64,000 nt of DNA, taken from contig CP045205.1 of the NCBI GenBank assembly GCA_009363175.1, positions 4,154,001 to 4,218,000 of the forward strand, in the 5' to 3' direction. Of this stretch, positions 8,562 through 16,747 are shown piece after piece (position 1 is the first letter of the stretch; each line of letters begins with the position of its first letter). This DNA comes from Citrobacter telavivensis (GTDB taxonomy: Bacteria > Pseudomonadota > Gammaproteobacteria > Enterobacterales > Enterobacteriaceae). The notes under the pieces were generated by a model. It ran no database searches. It had not been told where the DNA came from and saw nothing but the letters and a program-made list of their open reading frames with translations. The position numbers and the translations under genes are program-made.

Positions 8562-9557
8562 TTACAGGAACATCAGGAAATACATCAGGAACACGTTAAC
8601 GAGCAGTAACAGCACACCGGTCGGCACCTGCGCTTTAATGACCGCGTTTTTATCCGGCAGTTCCAGCAGCGCGGCGGGCACAATGTTAAAGTTCGCCGCC
8701 ATCGGCGTCATCAGCGTGCCGCAATAGCCGGAGAACATCCCGATGGCCGCCATCACCGCCGGATTCCCGCCGTGCTGGAGCACCAGAATCGGAATGCCAA
8801 TCCCCGCCGTGACAATCGGGAAGGCGGCAAACGCATTGCCCATCACCATCGTCAGCAGGGCCATCCCAACGGTATACACCGCCACCGCAATGAAGCGGCT
8901 GTCGACGGCCAGATACTCTTGCGTAAGATATGAAATTCCGCTGCCGACGCCTGCCGCCGTAAACAGCAGCCCTAACGTCGCGAGGATCTGCGGCAGAATA
9001 AATGCCCAACCGATGGAATCCAGCAGGCGGCGCGCCTCCTGGACTGGCTGATGCACCTTCTCATGGGTCATTTTAATCGCCATACCCAGACCAATCAGCG
9101 AGCCTGCGGTCATCGAGAACAGCGTCACCAGCGTGGCGTGATTGCCCGGTCCAAACAGGGCATCCTGCAATCCCGGAATATGGTTGAACATCAGCACACC
9201 AATCACGGTGACAACCGGAATGGCCAGCGCCGGATAAAACAGGCGGTTCCCCAGACGCGTGGCGCTCTCTTCACGCTGCTCGCGGGTACGCTGATGATAA
9301 CTCCCCAATTTCACGCCGCCAAAGCCGGCGATCAGCGCCATTAACACCACCGCGACGCCCACGGCAATGTTGACCGTACGTTTGTCGCCCACCAGTTGAT
9401 ATGTCCAGTCGCCCAGTAAGAACAACAGCCCGTAGACGCCCCAGAATAGCCCCGTCGTCAACCGACGCGGATTGGCTTTGTCCTGCCAGGACATGATGGC
9501 GACAATGAGCAGAACGATCCCCGCCAGCCAGTAGAGGTAGCTTTGCTGAAAATTCAT
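8562..9557 (-). CDS. DUF979 family membrane protein, putative transporter subunit
   Basis: The 331-aa protein has about ten hydrophobic segments, starting with YWLAGIVLLIVAIMSW, and no signal peptide or soluble domain. It resembles DUF979, a family found paired with DUF969. Its ATG overlaps the stop of the DUF969 gene (ATGA), so the two are translationally coupled and probably form one heteromeric complex. Position between pxpA and pcp suggests import of 5-oxoproline or pyroglutamyl peptides. No transport motif proves this, and a permease for another amino acid is possible. Confidence 0.8.
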   Translation of the reverse strand: MNFQQSYLYWLAGIVLLIVAIMSWQDKANPRRLTTGLFWGVYGLLFLLGDWTYQLVGDKRTVNIAVGVAVVLMALIAGFGGVKLGSYHQRTREQREESATRLGNRLFYPALAIPVVTVIGVLMFNHIPGLQDALFGPGNHATLVTLFSMTAGSLIGLGMAIKMTHEKVHQPVQEARRLLDSIGWAFILPQILATLGLLFTAAGVGSGISYLTQEYLAVDSRFIAVAVYTVGMALLTMVMGNAFAAFPIVTAGIGIPILVLQHGGNPAVMAAIGMFSGYCGTLMTPMAANFNIVPAALLELPDKNAVIKAQVPTGVLLLLVNVFLMYFLMFL

Positions 9558-10282
9558 TGCGCCTCTCCTTTGCGGGTGTCGACAGAACCGGCTTTCGCCA
9601 TCTCGCGTTGCAGATAGTTATCCAGTCGCCACAGTCGCGTACCGTGGATCACAAAGGCGCACAGGGCCGTCGGGATCCCCCACAGGGCAATGTGCAGCGG
9701 CTCGGTCTGAATGCCGCCGGACTCCAGCATAAAGTTGTGCATGAAGATAATCGCGCCGAACGCCACGAAGATATCCTCACCAAAGAAGAGTCCCACGTTA
9801 TCCGTCGCCGCCGACATCGCCCGCAGGCGGTAGCGCACCGCGCCGGGCAATGTCCCGTACGTTTTCTCCGCTGCCCCTTCCGCCATTGGCGCTAACAGCG
9901 GGCGCACCATTTGCGGATGTCCGCCCAGACTGGTCAGCCCCAGCGCAGCGGTAGCCTCACGAATGAACAGATAGACAATCAGCAGGCGACCTGACGTGGC
10001 GCTTTGAATTTTGGCAATCCACGCCTGAGCGCGTTCTTTCAGACCGTGACGCTCGAGCAGGCCAATAACCGCCAGCGGGATCAGCAGGATAAACGGCAGG
10101 TTGCGGGTGTTGAGAAAACCTTCGCCCAGCTTTTCGAGGATCGTGGCGAACGGCATTTGCGCCGCCAGTCCAGTGACGATTCCGGCGACAATGACCACCA
10201 GCACCGGGTTAAAACGTAAAAGAAATCCAACCACAATGACGGCGATGCCCATCAGTGGCCAGAGAGTTATTGCATCTCCCAT
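9554..10282 (-). CDS. DUF969 family membrane protein, putative transporter subunit
   Basis: The 242-aa membrane protein begins MGDAITLWPLMGIAVIVVGF; an upstream in-frame start adding 24 residues is rejected as hydrophilic and atypical. Several hydrophobic helices alternate with short loops such as LEKLGEGFLNTRN and EATAALGLTSLGGHPQMVRP. The latter resemble substrate-loop regions of carboxylate or gluconate-type permeases. It is coupled by ATGA to the DUF979 gene. It follows pxpA after 75 bp containing a GC hairpin. Role in pyroglutamate transport is inferred from gene context only. Confidence 0.78.
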   Translation of the reverse strand: MGDAITLWPLMGIAVIVVGFLLRFNPVLVVIVAGIVTGLAAQMPFATILEKLGEGFLNTRNLPFILLIPLAVIGLLERHGLKERAQAWIAKIQSATSGRLLIVYLFIREATAALGLTSLGGHPQMVRPLLAPMAEGAAEKTYGTLPGAVRYRLRAMSAATDNVGLFFGEDIFVAFGAIIFMHNFMLESGGIQTEPLHIALWGIPTALCAFVIHGTRLWRLDNYLQREMAKAGSVDTRKGEAQ

Positions 10283-10326
10283 AATCCATTCCTGTATGTT
10301 GTGTTTTGTTGTGGTGTTTTTATATG

Positions 10327-10350
10327 CACAGCCCCTCAGTGGGGGCTGCG
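10327..10350. other. Intercistronic GC hairpin between pxpA and DUF969
   Basis: The arms CACAGCCCC and GGGGGCTGCG around TCAGT form a strong stem. Neither strand has a run of T directly after it, so it is more likely an mRNA-processing or stability element, or a weak terminator, than a full stop. Confidence 0.5.
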
Positions 10351-10357
10351 TCAATTC

Positions 10358-11092
10358 TTATGCGACAATCTTGATACCGCGTGATTCAAATGCCGAGCGT
10401 AAACGACGGGCGAAGGCCAGCGCGTGTTCGCCATCGCCATGAATACAAACCGTCTGCGCGATGACGCTTGCCCATTCACCGGTGAGGCTTTTTACGCGTC
10501 CGCGCTCAACCATCTCCAGCGTTTGTGCCAGCGACTGTTCTTCGTCTTCAATTAGCGCGCCCGGTTGGCTGCGCGGCACCAGGCTGCCATCCGCCAGATA
10601 ACCACGATCGGCGAACACCTCCTGACGCGTGGCGAGACCGTAGCGCTCACCCGCGCGGATCAGTTCGCTTCCCGCCAGGCCGACCAGAATCAGCGCCGGA
10701 TCGCAGGCGTGCACCGCCTTCGCAATGGCATCCGCCAGTTGCGGATCTTTCGCCGCCTGGTTGTAGAGCATGCCGTGAGGTTTCACATGACGCATGACGC
10801 CGCCCTCCGCCCGGGTCATTGCCGCCAGCGCGCCGATTTGATACAGCGTTTGTGCGTAGACCGTTTGTGCAGGCAGCGTCATCGCCGTGCGGCCAAAGTT
10901 TTCCCGATCCGGAAAGCTCGGATGCGCGCCAATGGCAACGCCATTTTTCAGCGCTTCACGCACGCTTGCCAGCATGGTTTGCGCATCGCCGGCATGAAAT
11001 CCGCAGGCAATGTTAGCCGATGAGACCAGCGTCAACAGCGCACCATCGCTGGCGCAGCCTTCACCGAGGTCCGCATTTAAATCAATGTTCAT
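10358..11092 (-). CDS. pxpA: 5-oxoprolinase subunit A (LamB/YcsF family)
   Basis: The 244-aa protein is the PxpA (YbgL) subunit of the bacterial ATP-dependent 5-oxoprolinase, which opens 5-oxoproline to glutamate. The signature MNIDLNADLGEG, SANIACGFHAGD and HVKPHGMLYNQAA marks the TIM-barrel-like LamB/YcsF family. It overlaps pxpC by 11 bp. In K-12 the order ybgI-J-K-L-nei is direct; here three further genes, DUF969, DUF979 and pcp, sit between pxpA and nei. Confidence 0.95.
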   Translation of the reverse strand: MNIDLNADLGEGCASDGALLTLVSSANIACGFHAGDAQTMLASVREALKNGVAIGAHPSFPDRENFGRTAMTLPAQTVYAQTLYQIGALAAMTRAEGGVMRHVKPHGMLYNQAAKDPQLADAIAKAVHACDPALILVGLAGSELIRAGERYGLATRQEVFADRGYLADGSLVPRSQPGALIEDEEQSLAQTLEMVERGRVKSLTGEWASVIAQTVCIHGDGEHALAFARRLRSAFESRGIKIVA

Positions 11093-12014
11093 CGTTGAGT
11101 CGCCATGTGAGTTGTTCCAGATAGCGCTGTTGGTCCTGACGCGCTTTCAGCGCCTCCTCCAGCGAACACTGAACAAAGTGAATGGGTTGACCGAGCGGGA
11201 TCTGCGCCAGATGGTACATGTCAGCCTCGATAATACAGGCGATGCGCGGATAGCCGCCGGTCGTCTGGGCATCATTCATTAACACAATCGGCTGGCCGTT
11301 GTGCGGTACCTGAACCACACCAGGCAGCAGACCGTGCGACACCAGTTCCCGATCCGTCGTTCGCGTCAACGGCTGCCCCTGTAAGCGGTAGCCCATCCGG
11401 TTACTCTGCGGACTGAGATGCCACGGCGATCGCCAGAACGACTCCTGCGAAACCGCGTCAAATTCGTGATACTCCGGCCCCGGCAGCGCCCGAATGCGGT
11501 TCCCCCACAGCAGCTGTTTTACCCCCAGCGCCTCCCTGAACGTGCGTCGGGGTTTGCCGATGGCCAGCCGGTCGCCATCTTTGAGCAGACGACCTTCCAG
11601 CCCGCCAATGCCCACTTTGAGATCGGTACTGCAAGACCCCATCACTTCCGGCACGTCGATGCCGCCCGCCAGCGCAAGATAGCTGCGCATACCGTGCTGC
11701 GGACGCTTCAGCGCCAGACGCTGGCCCGCTTTTACCGGCAGACGCCAGCCTGTCCAGACGGGGTGATTGTCCAGTCGCGCTTCACATCCCGCACCGGTCA
11801 GGGCAAACCAGCCGTCGGTTTCAAACTCCACCACTAACTGCCCAAGGGTAATTTCCAGTACTGGCGCACTGGCCTCATTGCCCACCAACAGGTTGGCGAT
11901 TTGCATCGCGGGTTTATCCAGCGCGCCGCAGTGGCTGACGCCTGACTGACGAAAACCGTGCCGACCGCCGTCCTGAACCGAGGTGTACAGTCCCGCGCGA
12001 ATAATATTCAGCAT
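11082..12014 (-). CDS. pxpC: 5-oxoprolinase subunit C
   Basis: The 310-aa protein (YbgK) is related to the C-terminal half of allophanate hydrolase subunit 2 and to KipA. Recognisable parts are TSVQDGGRHGFRQSGVSHCGALD near the start and VPHNGQPIVLMNDAQTTGGYPRI near 240. It acts with PxpB and PxpA to phosphorylate and open 5-oxoproline. It overlaps pxpB by 7 bp and pxpA by 11 bp, an arrangement typical of obligate complex partners. Confidence 0.94.
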   Translation of the reverse strand: MLNIIRAGLYTSVQDGGRHGFRQSGVSHCGALDKPAMQIANLLVGNEASAPVLEITLGQLVVEFETDGWFALTGAGCEARLDNHPVWTGWRLPVKAGQRLALKRPQHGMRSYLALAGGIDVPEVMGSCSTDLKVGIGGLEGRLLKDGDRLAIGKPRRTFREALGVKQLLWGNRIRALPGPEYHEFDAVSQESFWRSPWHLSPQSNRMGYRLQGQPLTRTTDRELVSHGLLPGVVQVPHNGQPIVLMNDAQTTGGYPRIACIIEADMYHLAQIPLGQPIHFVQCSLEEALKARQDQQRYLEQLTWRLNDEH

Positions 12015-12664
12015 ACCCCCTCCTTCTGCGGGATAAAGCGCACGCTATCGCCGGGGCGCAGGAGAACCGGTTGCTCTTTTTTCGGGTCGAACAGCGGCAG
12101 CGCGGTGTGTCCGATCAGTTGCCAGCCGCCGGGGGTTGGCAGCGGATAAATCCCCGTTTGCGGCCCGCCGATACCCACCGACCCCGCCGGAACGATCAGC
12201 CGCGGCTCAGCGCGTCTTGGCGTGTGCAGTTGTTCCGGTAAGCTGCCGAGATACGGGAATCCGGGCTGAAAACCTAAAAACCAGACCACGTACTCGACCG
12301 ACGCGTGCAGTTCCACCACCTGCTTTTCGCTCAGACCGCTGTGGCGGGCAACGTCTGCCAGATCGGGACCGCCAGCACCGCCGTAGGTCACCGGAATTTC
12401 GATATAGCGCGAGTCAGGCTCCAGCGCCTCACTCTCCTCCCACCAGCGTTGCAGGCGTTCAATCGCATCCAGCGCCAGCGTTTGCGGGTCGCGCAGGATC
12501 ACGGTGATATTGTTCATTCCAGGAATAGCCTCAACAACGTTTGGTGTCTCAACCAAACGCTGGGCCAGTCGCCAGATACGTTTCTGGCTCGCCAGCGTCA
12601 CCGGCGGCTCAAGCTCCAGCACCACCGCCGTTTCACCTAACAGATAACAACGCGCTCGTTGCAC
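12008..12664 (-). CDS. pxpB: 5-oxoprolinase subunit B
   Basis: The 218-aa protein (YbgJ) is of the KipI/allophanate hydrolase subunit 1 type. The segment VWFLGFQPGFPYLGSLP and the glycine-rich VPAGSVGIGGPQTGIYP are diagnostic. The start is taken as GTG in AGAGGAACGCAAGTG, giving the K-12 length and N-terminus QRARCYLLGET. An ATG 11 codons upstream is possible but has no better ribosome site. A 162-bp gap separates it from ybgI, larger than I remember for K-12, and contains a repeat-like sequence. Confidence 0.9.
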   Translation of the reverse strand: MQRARCYLLGETAVVLELEPPVTLASQKRIWRLAQRLVETPNVVEAIPGMNNITVILRDPQTLALDAIERLQRWWEESEALEPDSRYIEIPVTYGGAGGPDLADVARHSGLSEKQVVELHASVEYVVWFLGFQPGFPYLGSLPEQLHTPRRAEPRLIVPAGSVGIGGPQTGIYPLPTPGGWQLIGHTALPLFDPKKEQPVLLRPGDSVRFIPQKEGVC

Positions 12665-12704
12665 TTGCGTTCCTCTTGTTCTTACCACCCGCTTCATCAG
12701 GCGT

Positions 12705-12822
12705 TATTGTCGCAGCCAGTCTGGACTCGGACAGCACGCAAAAACCGGAGCGTACAGGGAGTACGTGAGGATTTTGAGCACTGCCCAGGGCCAGAATGGC
12801 AAGTAAAATAGCCCTTATGAGG
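12705..12822. repeat. Repeat-like structured sequence between ybgI and pxpB
   Basis: The gap holds no gene. It contains a 15-base palindrome CGTACAGGGAGTACG at 12751-12765, a flanking CCCAGGGCCAGAATGGC, and an overall composition like short intergenic repeats of enterobacteria. I recall similar sequence elsewhere in E. coli genomes but cannot name the family with certainty. No second copy was seen in this window. Confidence 0.45.
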
Positions 12823-12826
12823 CGGG

Positions 12827-13570
12827 TTATGCAGGGTTGGGAATATCAATAAATGTCACATCCAAATCGGTGTTCTCCGTCAGCCATTCGCTGAGCGCAC
12901 GGATCCCGCCGCGTTCGGTAGCATGGTGTCCGGCGGCGTAGAAATGCAGCCCCTGTTCACGGGCAGAGTGGATGGTTTGTTCAGAAACTTCGCCGGTGAT
13001 AAAGGCGTCGACGCCAGCCTGCGCGGCGCTGTCGATGAAGCTTTGTCCACCGCCGGTGCACCAGGCAACACGTTTAACGGTATCCGGCCCGGTATCACCG
13101 CACCACAGCGGCTTGCGTCCAAGACGCGCTTCAATCCACGACGCCAGTTCCAGCCCCGGCACCGGAATCGCCAGTTCGCCCCAGGGAACCAGCGGCTCGA
13201 TTTCCCCCAGCACGGTGATGCCCAGCAGGGACGCCAGCTGTGCGTTGTTGCCCAGTTCCGGATGCGCATCCAGCGGGAGATGCCAGCCGTAGAGGTTAAT
13301 GTCATTCGCCAGCAGTGTTTTCAGGCGATTGCGCTTCATTCCGCGAATCACCGGGGACTCGCCTTTCCAGAAATAACCATGATGAACGATGACCGCATCG
13401 GCCTGCAAACGCACCGCTTCATCCAGTAACGCCTGACTGGCGGTCACGCCGGTGACAATTTTCTGCACCGTCTCTTTGCCTTCAACCTGTAAACCGTTTG
13501 GCGCGTAGTCGCTGATGGCGGCGCTGTTCAGTTTCTCGTTGATCAGTTGCTCCAGTTCGGTGTTTTTCAT
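12827..13570 (-). CDS. ybgI: NIF3/DUF34 family metal-binding protein
   Basis: The 247-aa protein matches E. coli YbgI, a toroidal hexamer with a dinuclear metal site. Metal ligands are visible in VIVHHGYFWKGE near 62 and AAGHHATERGG near 215. The second of two adjacent ATG codons gives the K-12 start MKNTELEQL. The true reaction is unknown; GTP cyclohydrolase-like annotations of the family are not supported by evidence here. It is first in the pxp operon, which hints at a role connected with metabolite repair. Confidence 0.92.
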   Translation of the reverse strand: MKNTELEQLINEKLNSAAISDYAPNGLQVEGKETVQKIVTGVTASQALLDEAVRLQADAVIVHHGYFWKGESPVIRGMKRNRLKTLLANDINLYGWHLPLDAHPELGNNAQLASLLGITVLGEIEPLVPWGELAIPVPGLELASWIEARLGRKPLWCGDTGPDTVKRVAWCTGGGQSFIDSAAQAGVDAFITGEVSEQTIHSAREQGLHFYAAGHHATERGGIRALSEWLTENTDLDVTFIDIPNPA

Positions 13571-13680
13571 CATCGATCCCTTGTTTATTTATGCACTCCG
13601 TTAACATAGCGTCCCTGTGCCTGTTCGTCGATAGACAATTATTAGCCATATTAAGAAACCATCGCCCCGCATTAAACCAT

Positions 13681-13709
13681 AAAAAAGAGGACGGGTTTAC
13701 ACGCGTCCT
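13681..13709 (-). terminator. Terminator after phr
   Basis: On the minus strand AGGACG, a loop of ten bases, CGTCCT and then CTTTTTT form a rho-independent terminator 37 bp after the phr stop. It separates phr from ybgI. In K-12 dtpD (ybgH) lies between these genes and is absent here. Confidence 0.82.
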
Positions 13710-13745
13710 TCTGAATATTTATGGCGCCAGACCGCATAGTCACCG

Positions 13746-15164
13746 TCAGCTTTTTCGCGCGGCCTCATACGCGGCAAGCGTCTCCACGCGCGCCTGTTTG
13801 TGATCGACAATAGGCTGCGGATAGTCGAGCGTGATGCCCGCTTTTGTCGCCCATTTCCACGGTTCGTGTATCGCCTTGCCCGGTACATCGCTCAGTTCTG
13901 GGATCCACTGGCGGATAAACTCACCGTCGCAGTCGAACTTTTCACTCTGCGTCGTCGGGTTAAAAATGCGGAAGTACGGCGCGGCGTCGGTTCCGGTGGA
14001 GGCCGCCCACTGCCAGCCGCCGTTATTTGCGGCGAGATCGCCATCAATCAGTTGCGTCATGAAATAACGCTCGCCTTTACGCCAGTCGATCAGCAGATCT
14101 TTCACCAGGAAGCTGGCCGTAATCATCCGCAGGCGGTTATGCATCCAGCCGGTGGCGTTCAGTTGCCGCATCGCCGCATCGACAATCGGATAACCCGTTT
14201 TTCCTTCTTGCCAGGCCTGAAAATGGGCCGCGCTGTCCCGCCAGCGCACGCGATCGGTCCAGAGGATAAAGGGGCGGTGTTTGCACAGTTTGGGATGGTA
14301 CGTCATCAGATGACGATAAAACTCGCGCCAGATGAGTTCGTTCAGCCAGACGCTGCCCGTGCCGCCGTCCAGCGCCTGCGGCTGTTCCGCCAGCAGGCGA
14401 TGCAGGCACTGGCGTGGCGACAAGCCCCCCGTTGCCAGACTGGCGGACAAACGACTGGTGCCCTCAATCGCCGGGAAGTCACGTCGTGCTTCGTACTCGC
14501 CCGCGCCCTGCTGGCAAAACTGACGCAGCCGGGCAATCGCAGCTTTCTCGTCTACCGGGAAAAGGGTCTGGTCAAAATCCTGCTGCGGATAGTTAAGGTT
14601 AATCGGAGGCAGCGATGTCGAAACCTCATGCCCTTCACGCCGTTCGGGCGCGGGAACACACACCGGCATCCCCTCCTTCAGCCGTTTTAGCCAGGCGTTT
14701 TTAAACGGCGTGAAGACTTTATACATCTCATGATTTTCCGTCATCACCGAACCTGGCGGCAGGATCACGCTGTCATCAAACCCTTCGCAAACCACATCAG
14801 GTAACGCGCGTTCCACTGCCGCATCGCGCTCACGCTCATTCACTTCGTACTGGTAGTGGTAGAACAGATGGCTGACGTCCTGCTGTTCACACACCGATTT
14901 CACCACGTCGATGCTGGCCGCAAAATCATCGACCTCCTCAAACAGTAACGGAATGCCCTTTTCCGCCAGCGCCTTTTGTAAGGCGGTCAACTGGGCCTGG
15001 ATAAAGGCGGCCTGCCGCGGTGACATTTCATGGTTCGCCCACTGTCCAGGCGTGGAGATGAACAGCGCCACGACGCGCGCGGAGCGGTGGCGACAGGCGG
15101 CGGCAAGGGCAAGATGGTCATGCAGACGGAGATCGCGGCGAAACCAGACCAGATGGGTGGACAT
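13746..15164 (-). CDS. phr: deoxyribodipyrimidine photolyase
   Basis: The 472-aa class I CPD photolyase repairs UV cyclobutane dimers using light, FADH- and an MTHF antenna. The N-terminal antenna domain begins HLVWFRRDLRLHDHLALA. The FAD domain shows WLNELIWREFYRHLM, YPIVDAAMRQLNATGWMHNRLRM and GDLAANNGGWQWAASTGTDAAPYFRIFNP. Length equals E. coli Phr. It starts 20 bp after the ybgA stop, and the two form an operon as in E. coli. Confidence 0.97.
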   Translation of the reverse strand: MSTHLVWFRRDLRLHDHLALAAACRHRSARVVALFISTPGQWANHEMSPRQAAFIQAQLTALQKALAEKGIPLLFEEVDDFAASIDVVKSVCEQQDVSHLFYHYQYEVNERERDAAVERALPDVVCEGFDDSVILPPGSVMTENHEMYKVFTPFKNAWLKRLKEGMPVCVPAPERREGHEVSTSLPPINLNYPQQDFDQTLFPVDEKAAIARLRQFCQQGAGEYEARRDFPAIEGTSRLSASLATGGLSPRQCLHRLLAEQPQALDGGTGSVWLNELIWREFYRHLMTYHPKLCKHRPFILWTDRVRWRDSAAHFQAWQEGKTGYPIVDAAMRQLNATGWMHNRLRMITASFLVKDLLIDWRKGERYFMTQLIDGDLAANNGGWQWAASTGTDAAPYFRIFNPTTQSEKFDCDGEFIRQWIPELSDVPGKAIHEPWKWATKAGITLDYPQPIVDHKQARVETLAAYEAARKS

Positions 15165-15184
15165 AACACTCCCGAAAGAAAAAA

Positions 15185-16138
15185 TCAGCTCCCGTAGCGC
15201 AGCCGCAGGGCTTCCGGCCAGGGATCAAAATAGCGTTGCCCGGAGAGATACGCATCCGGATATTCCGCCATATAGTGTTTGAGCAGCGTGACTGGCGCAA
15301 GCAGTGGTTGCGTAGCGCGTCGGTAGCCGTCAATGAGGGAAGCCAACTCCTGCCGCTGACGGGCATTGAGCTGTTTGCGAAAATAGCCCTGAACGTGCAT
15401 CAGGACATTGGTATGGTTACGCCGGGTGGCAGGATGGGACAGCAGTTTCATCAGGCGCAGACGATATTCAATGAAAAACGCATCCAGGTTTTCCCATTCG
15501 TGGATAGCAGCGACAAAGCGCCCCAGTTCGCGGTATTCCGGCTGTGAATGAGCCAGCAGTAACAGTTTATAGCGGCTGTGATAGTTAATCAGCGCGCCGC
15601 GCGTCAGTCCTTGTTGGCGAAGACCATGCAATTCATGCAGTGCATAAATCCGCGCGACAAAATTTTCTCGTAACTGTGGATCGTGCAGTCGCCCGTCTTC
15701 TTCAACCGGGAGACACGGAAAGCGCGCCATCAGCACTGCGGTATAGATACCGCGCCCGGCCTTACGGTTGTTTTTTCCTTCCGCGTCATACACGCGTACG
15801 CGTTCCATGCCGCAACTGGGGGATTTCGCACAGACGATATAACCACAAAGGTGTTCGAAACGACTGACACGTTCTTCACTGAACGCGGTCATCATCTGGG
15901 TTAAATCGCCCTCCCGCCGATCGCTGAAACGCAATGCAATTGCCTCTTCCATTTTGACTAAACGCAGTGCAGGACGCGGCACCGCCAGGCCGATCGCCAT
16001 TTCCGGACAAACGGGTTCAAAGTGCACCCACGGTGAAAGTTCTTCGACTGCAAAGGTCAGGCGCTTATGTCCACCATCAAAGCGAACCGCCTCCCCTAAC
16101 AAACAGGCGCTAATGCCAACAGGGATTTTCTCGCTCAT
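15185..16138 (-). CDS. ybgA: DUF523 and DUF1722 domain protein
   Basis: The 317-aa cytoplasmic protein starts MSEKIPVGISACLLGEAVRFDGG, preceded by AAAAGGAGACATC. Residues 1-150 carry DUF523 (ISACLLG, CPEMAIGLAVPRP, SPSCGMERVRVYD). Residues 175-315 carry DUF1722 (HPATRRNHTNVLMHVQGYF, RYFDPWPEAL). K-12 YbgA is only about 169 aa and keeps just the second domain; the full-length form here is also known from Salmonella. The reaction is unproven; the conserved Cys residues suggest redox or metal chemistry. It lies directly upstream of phr, so a tie to DNA damage or stress is possible. Confidence 0.88.
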   Translation of the reverse strand: MSEKIPVGISACLLGEAVRFDGGHKRLTFAVEELSPWVHFEPVCPEMAIGLAVPRPALRLVKMEEAIALRFSDRREGDLTQMMTAFSEERVSRFEHLCGYIVCAKSPSCGMERVRVYDAEGKNNRKAGRGIYTAVLMARFPCLPVEEDGRLHDPQLRENFVARIYALHELHGLRQQGLTRGALINYHSRYKLLLLAHSQPEYRELGRFVAAIHEWENLDAFFIEYRLRLMKLLSHPATRRNHTNVLMHVQGYFRKQLNARQRQELASLIDGYRRATQPLLAPVTLLKHYMAEYPDAYLSGQRYFDPWPEALRLRYGS

Positions 16139-16184
16139 GATGTCTCCTTTTCCATTCCTGAAATAAGTGTAGACACAGAGACAT

Positions 16185-16217
16185 AAAAAAACCGCCACAT
16201 TGCTGTTGGCGGTTTTT
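16185..16217. terminator. Bidirectional terminator between ybfA and ybgA
   Basis: AAAAAACCGCCA, a short loop and TGGCGGTTTTT form a stem with A and T runs on both sides. It ends ybfA on the minus strand, 15 bp past its stop. Confidence 0.88.
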
Positions 16218-16232
16218 CTGAACGCGATAGGC

Positions 16233-16439
16233 TTAGTAGAAATCGCCGGTGGCTTTTTCAGCCTGATCCATCCACACCGGTTTATCGCTGGTTTTTGACC
16301 ACACACGGTGTAAATAGCTATAAAAACGGGCGCGGTCTTTCCAGAACAACATGACCGGCAGCGCCAGCACCCCAGCCACGACGGCGAAAGTACGGCGTAA
16401 CAATACAACATGTGCTGGATATTCTTTGTACAACCCCAT
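16233..16439 (-). CDS. ybfA: Small conserved membrane protein YbfA
   Basis: The 68-aa protein starts MGLYKEYPAHVVLLRR after GGGGAGAGAATC. One helix, FAVVAGVLALPVMLFW, is followed by a highly conserved soluble tail that begins KDRARFYSYLHRVWSKTSDK and ends near GDFY. The tail is as I remember it in E. coli, while the first residues differ. The frame stays open for 33 more codons upstream to another ATG; this longer form is unlikely because the ribosome site fits the internal ATG. The function is unknown. It is divergent from kdpFABC, so shared control is possible. Confidence 0.88.
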   Translation of the reverse strand: MGLYKEYPAHVVLLRRTFAVVAGVLALPVMLFWKDRARFYSYLHRVWSKTSDKPVWMDQAEKATGDFY

Positions 16440-16567
16440 GATTCTCTCCCCTTTATCTGGCCGGTAATCATCACCGGTAAAGTCAAATTGGTTATCTGCT
16501 GAAAATAGTACCGCTTTGCGTGTAATTTTACTACTCATCCGACCACTTATTTTTAGCTATTTACGCT

Positions 16568-16587
16568 TTGTTTATCTTTATCGCGTA
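16568..16587 (+). repeat. 20-bp direct repeat, copy 1 (kdp upstream)
   Basis: A perfect 20-base sequence, TATTTACGCTTTGTTTATCT, recurs at 16704-16723 with a 136-bp offset. This copy is about 60 bp upstream of the KdpE-type box. Confidence 0.9.
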
Positions 16588-16644
16588 ATTAAGTTACATA
16601 AAGGTTAAATTAATACTAATCATTAGTTAAATGATGGTCTTTGC

Positions 16645-16668
16645 CATTTTTATACTTTTTTTACACCC
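16645..16668 (+). promoter_or_regulatory. KdpE-type T-rich operator upstream of kdpF
   Basis: The run CATTTTTATACTTTTTTTAC followed by ACCCC matches the T-rich element bound by KdpE before the E. coli kdpFABC promoter. It lies about 85 bp upstream of the kdpF start. Confidence 0.75.
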
Positions 16669-16703
16669 CCGACGCCGATTTTTGCGAAATCTTTGCAGCC
16701 AGA

Positions 16704-16723
16704 TATTTACGCTTTGTTTATCT
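16704..16723 (+). repeat. 20-bp direct repeat, copy 2 (kdpF leader)
   Basis: The second perfect copy of TATTTACGCTTTGTTTATCT ends 24 bp before the kdpF GTG, so it is likely at or just after the transcription start. Confidence 0.9.
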
Positions 16724-16747
16724 CATTTATGCCACTGGAGGTGCACT

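Noticed and set aside
16440..16538. N-terminal extension of ybfA by 33 codons
   Set aside because: The frame is open, but GGGGAGAG before the internal ATG and the 68-aa K-12 length favour the short form.
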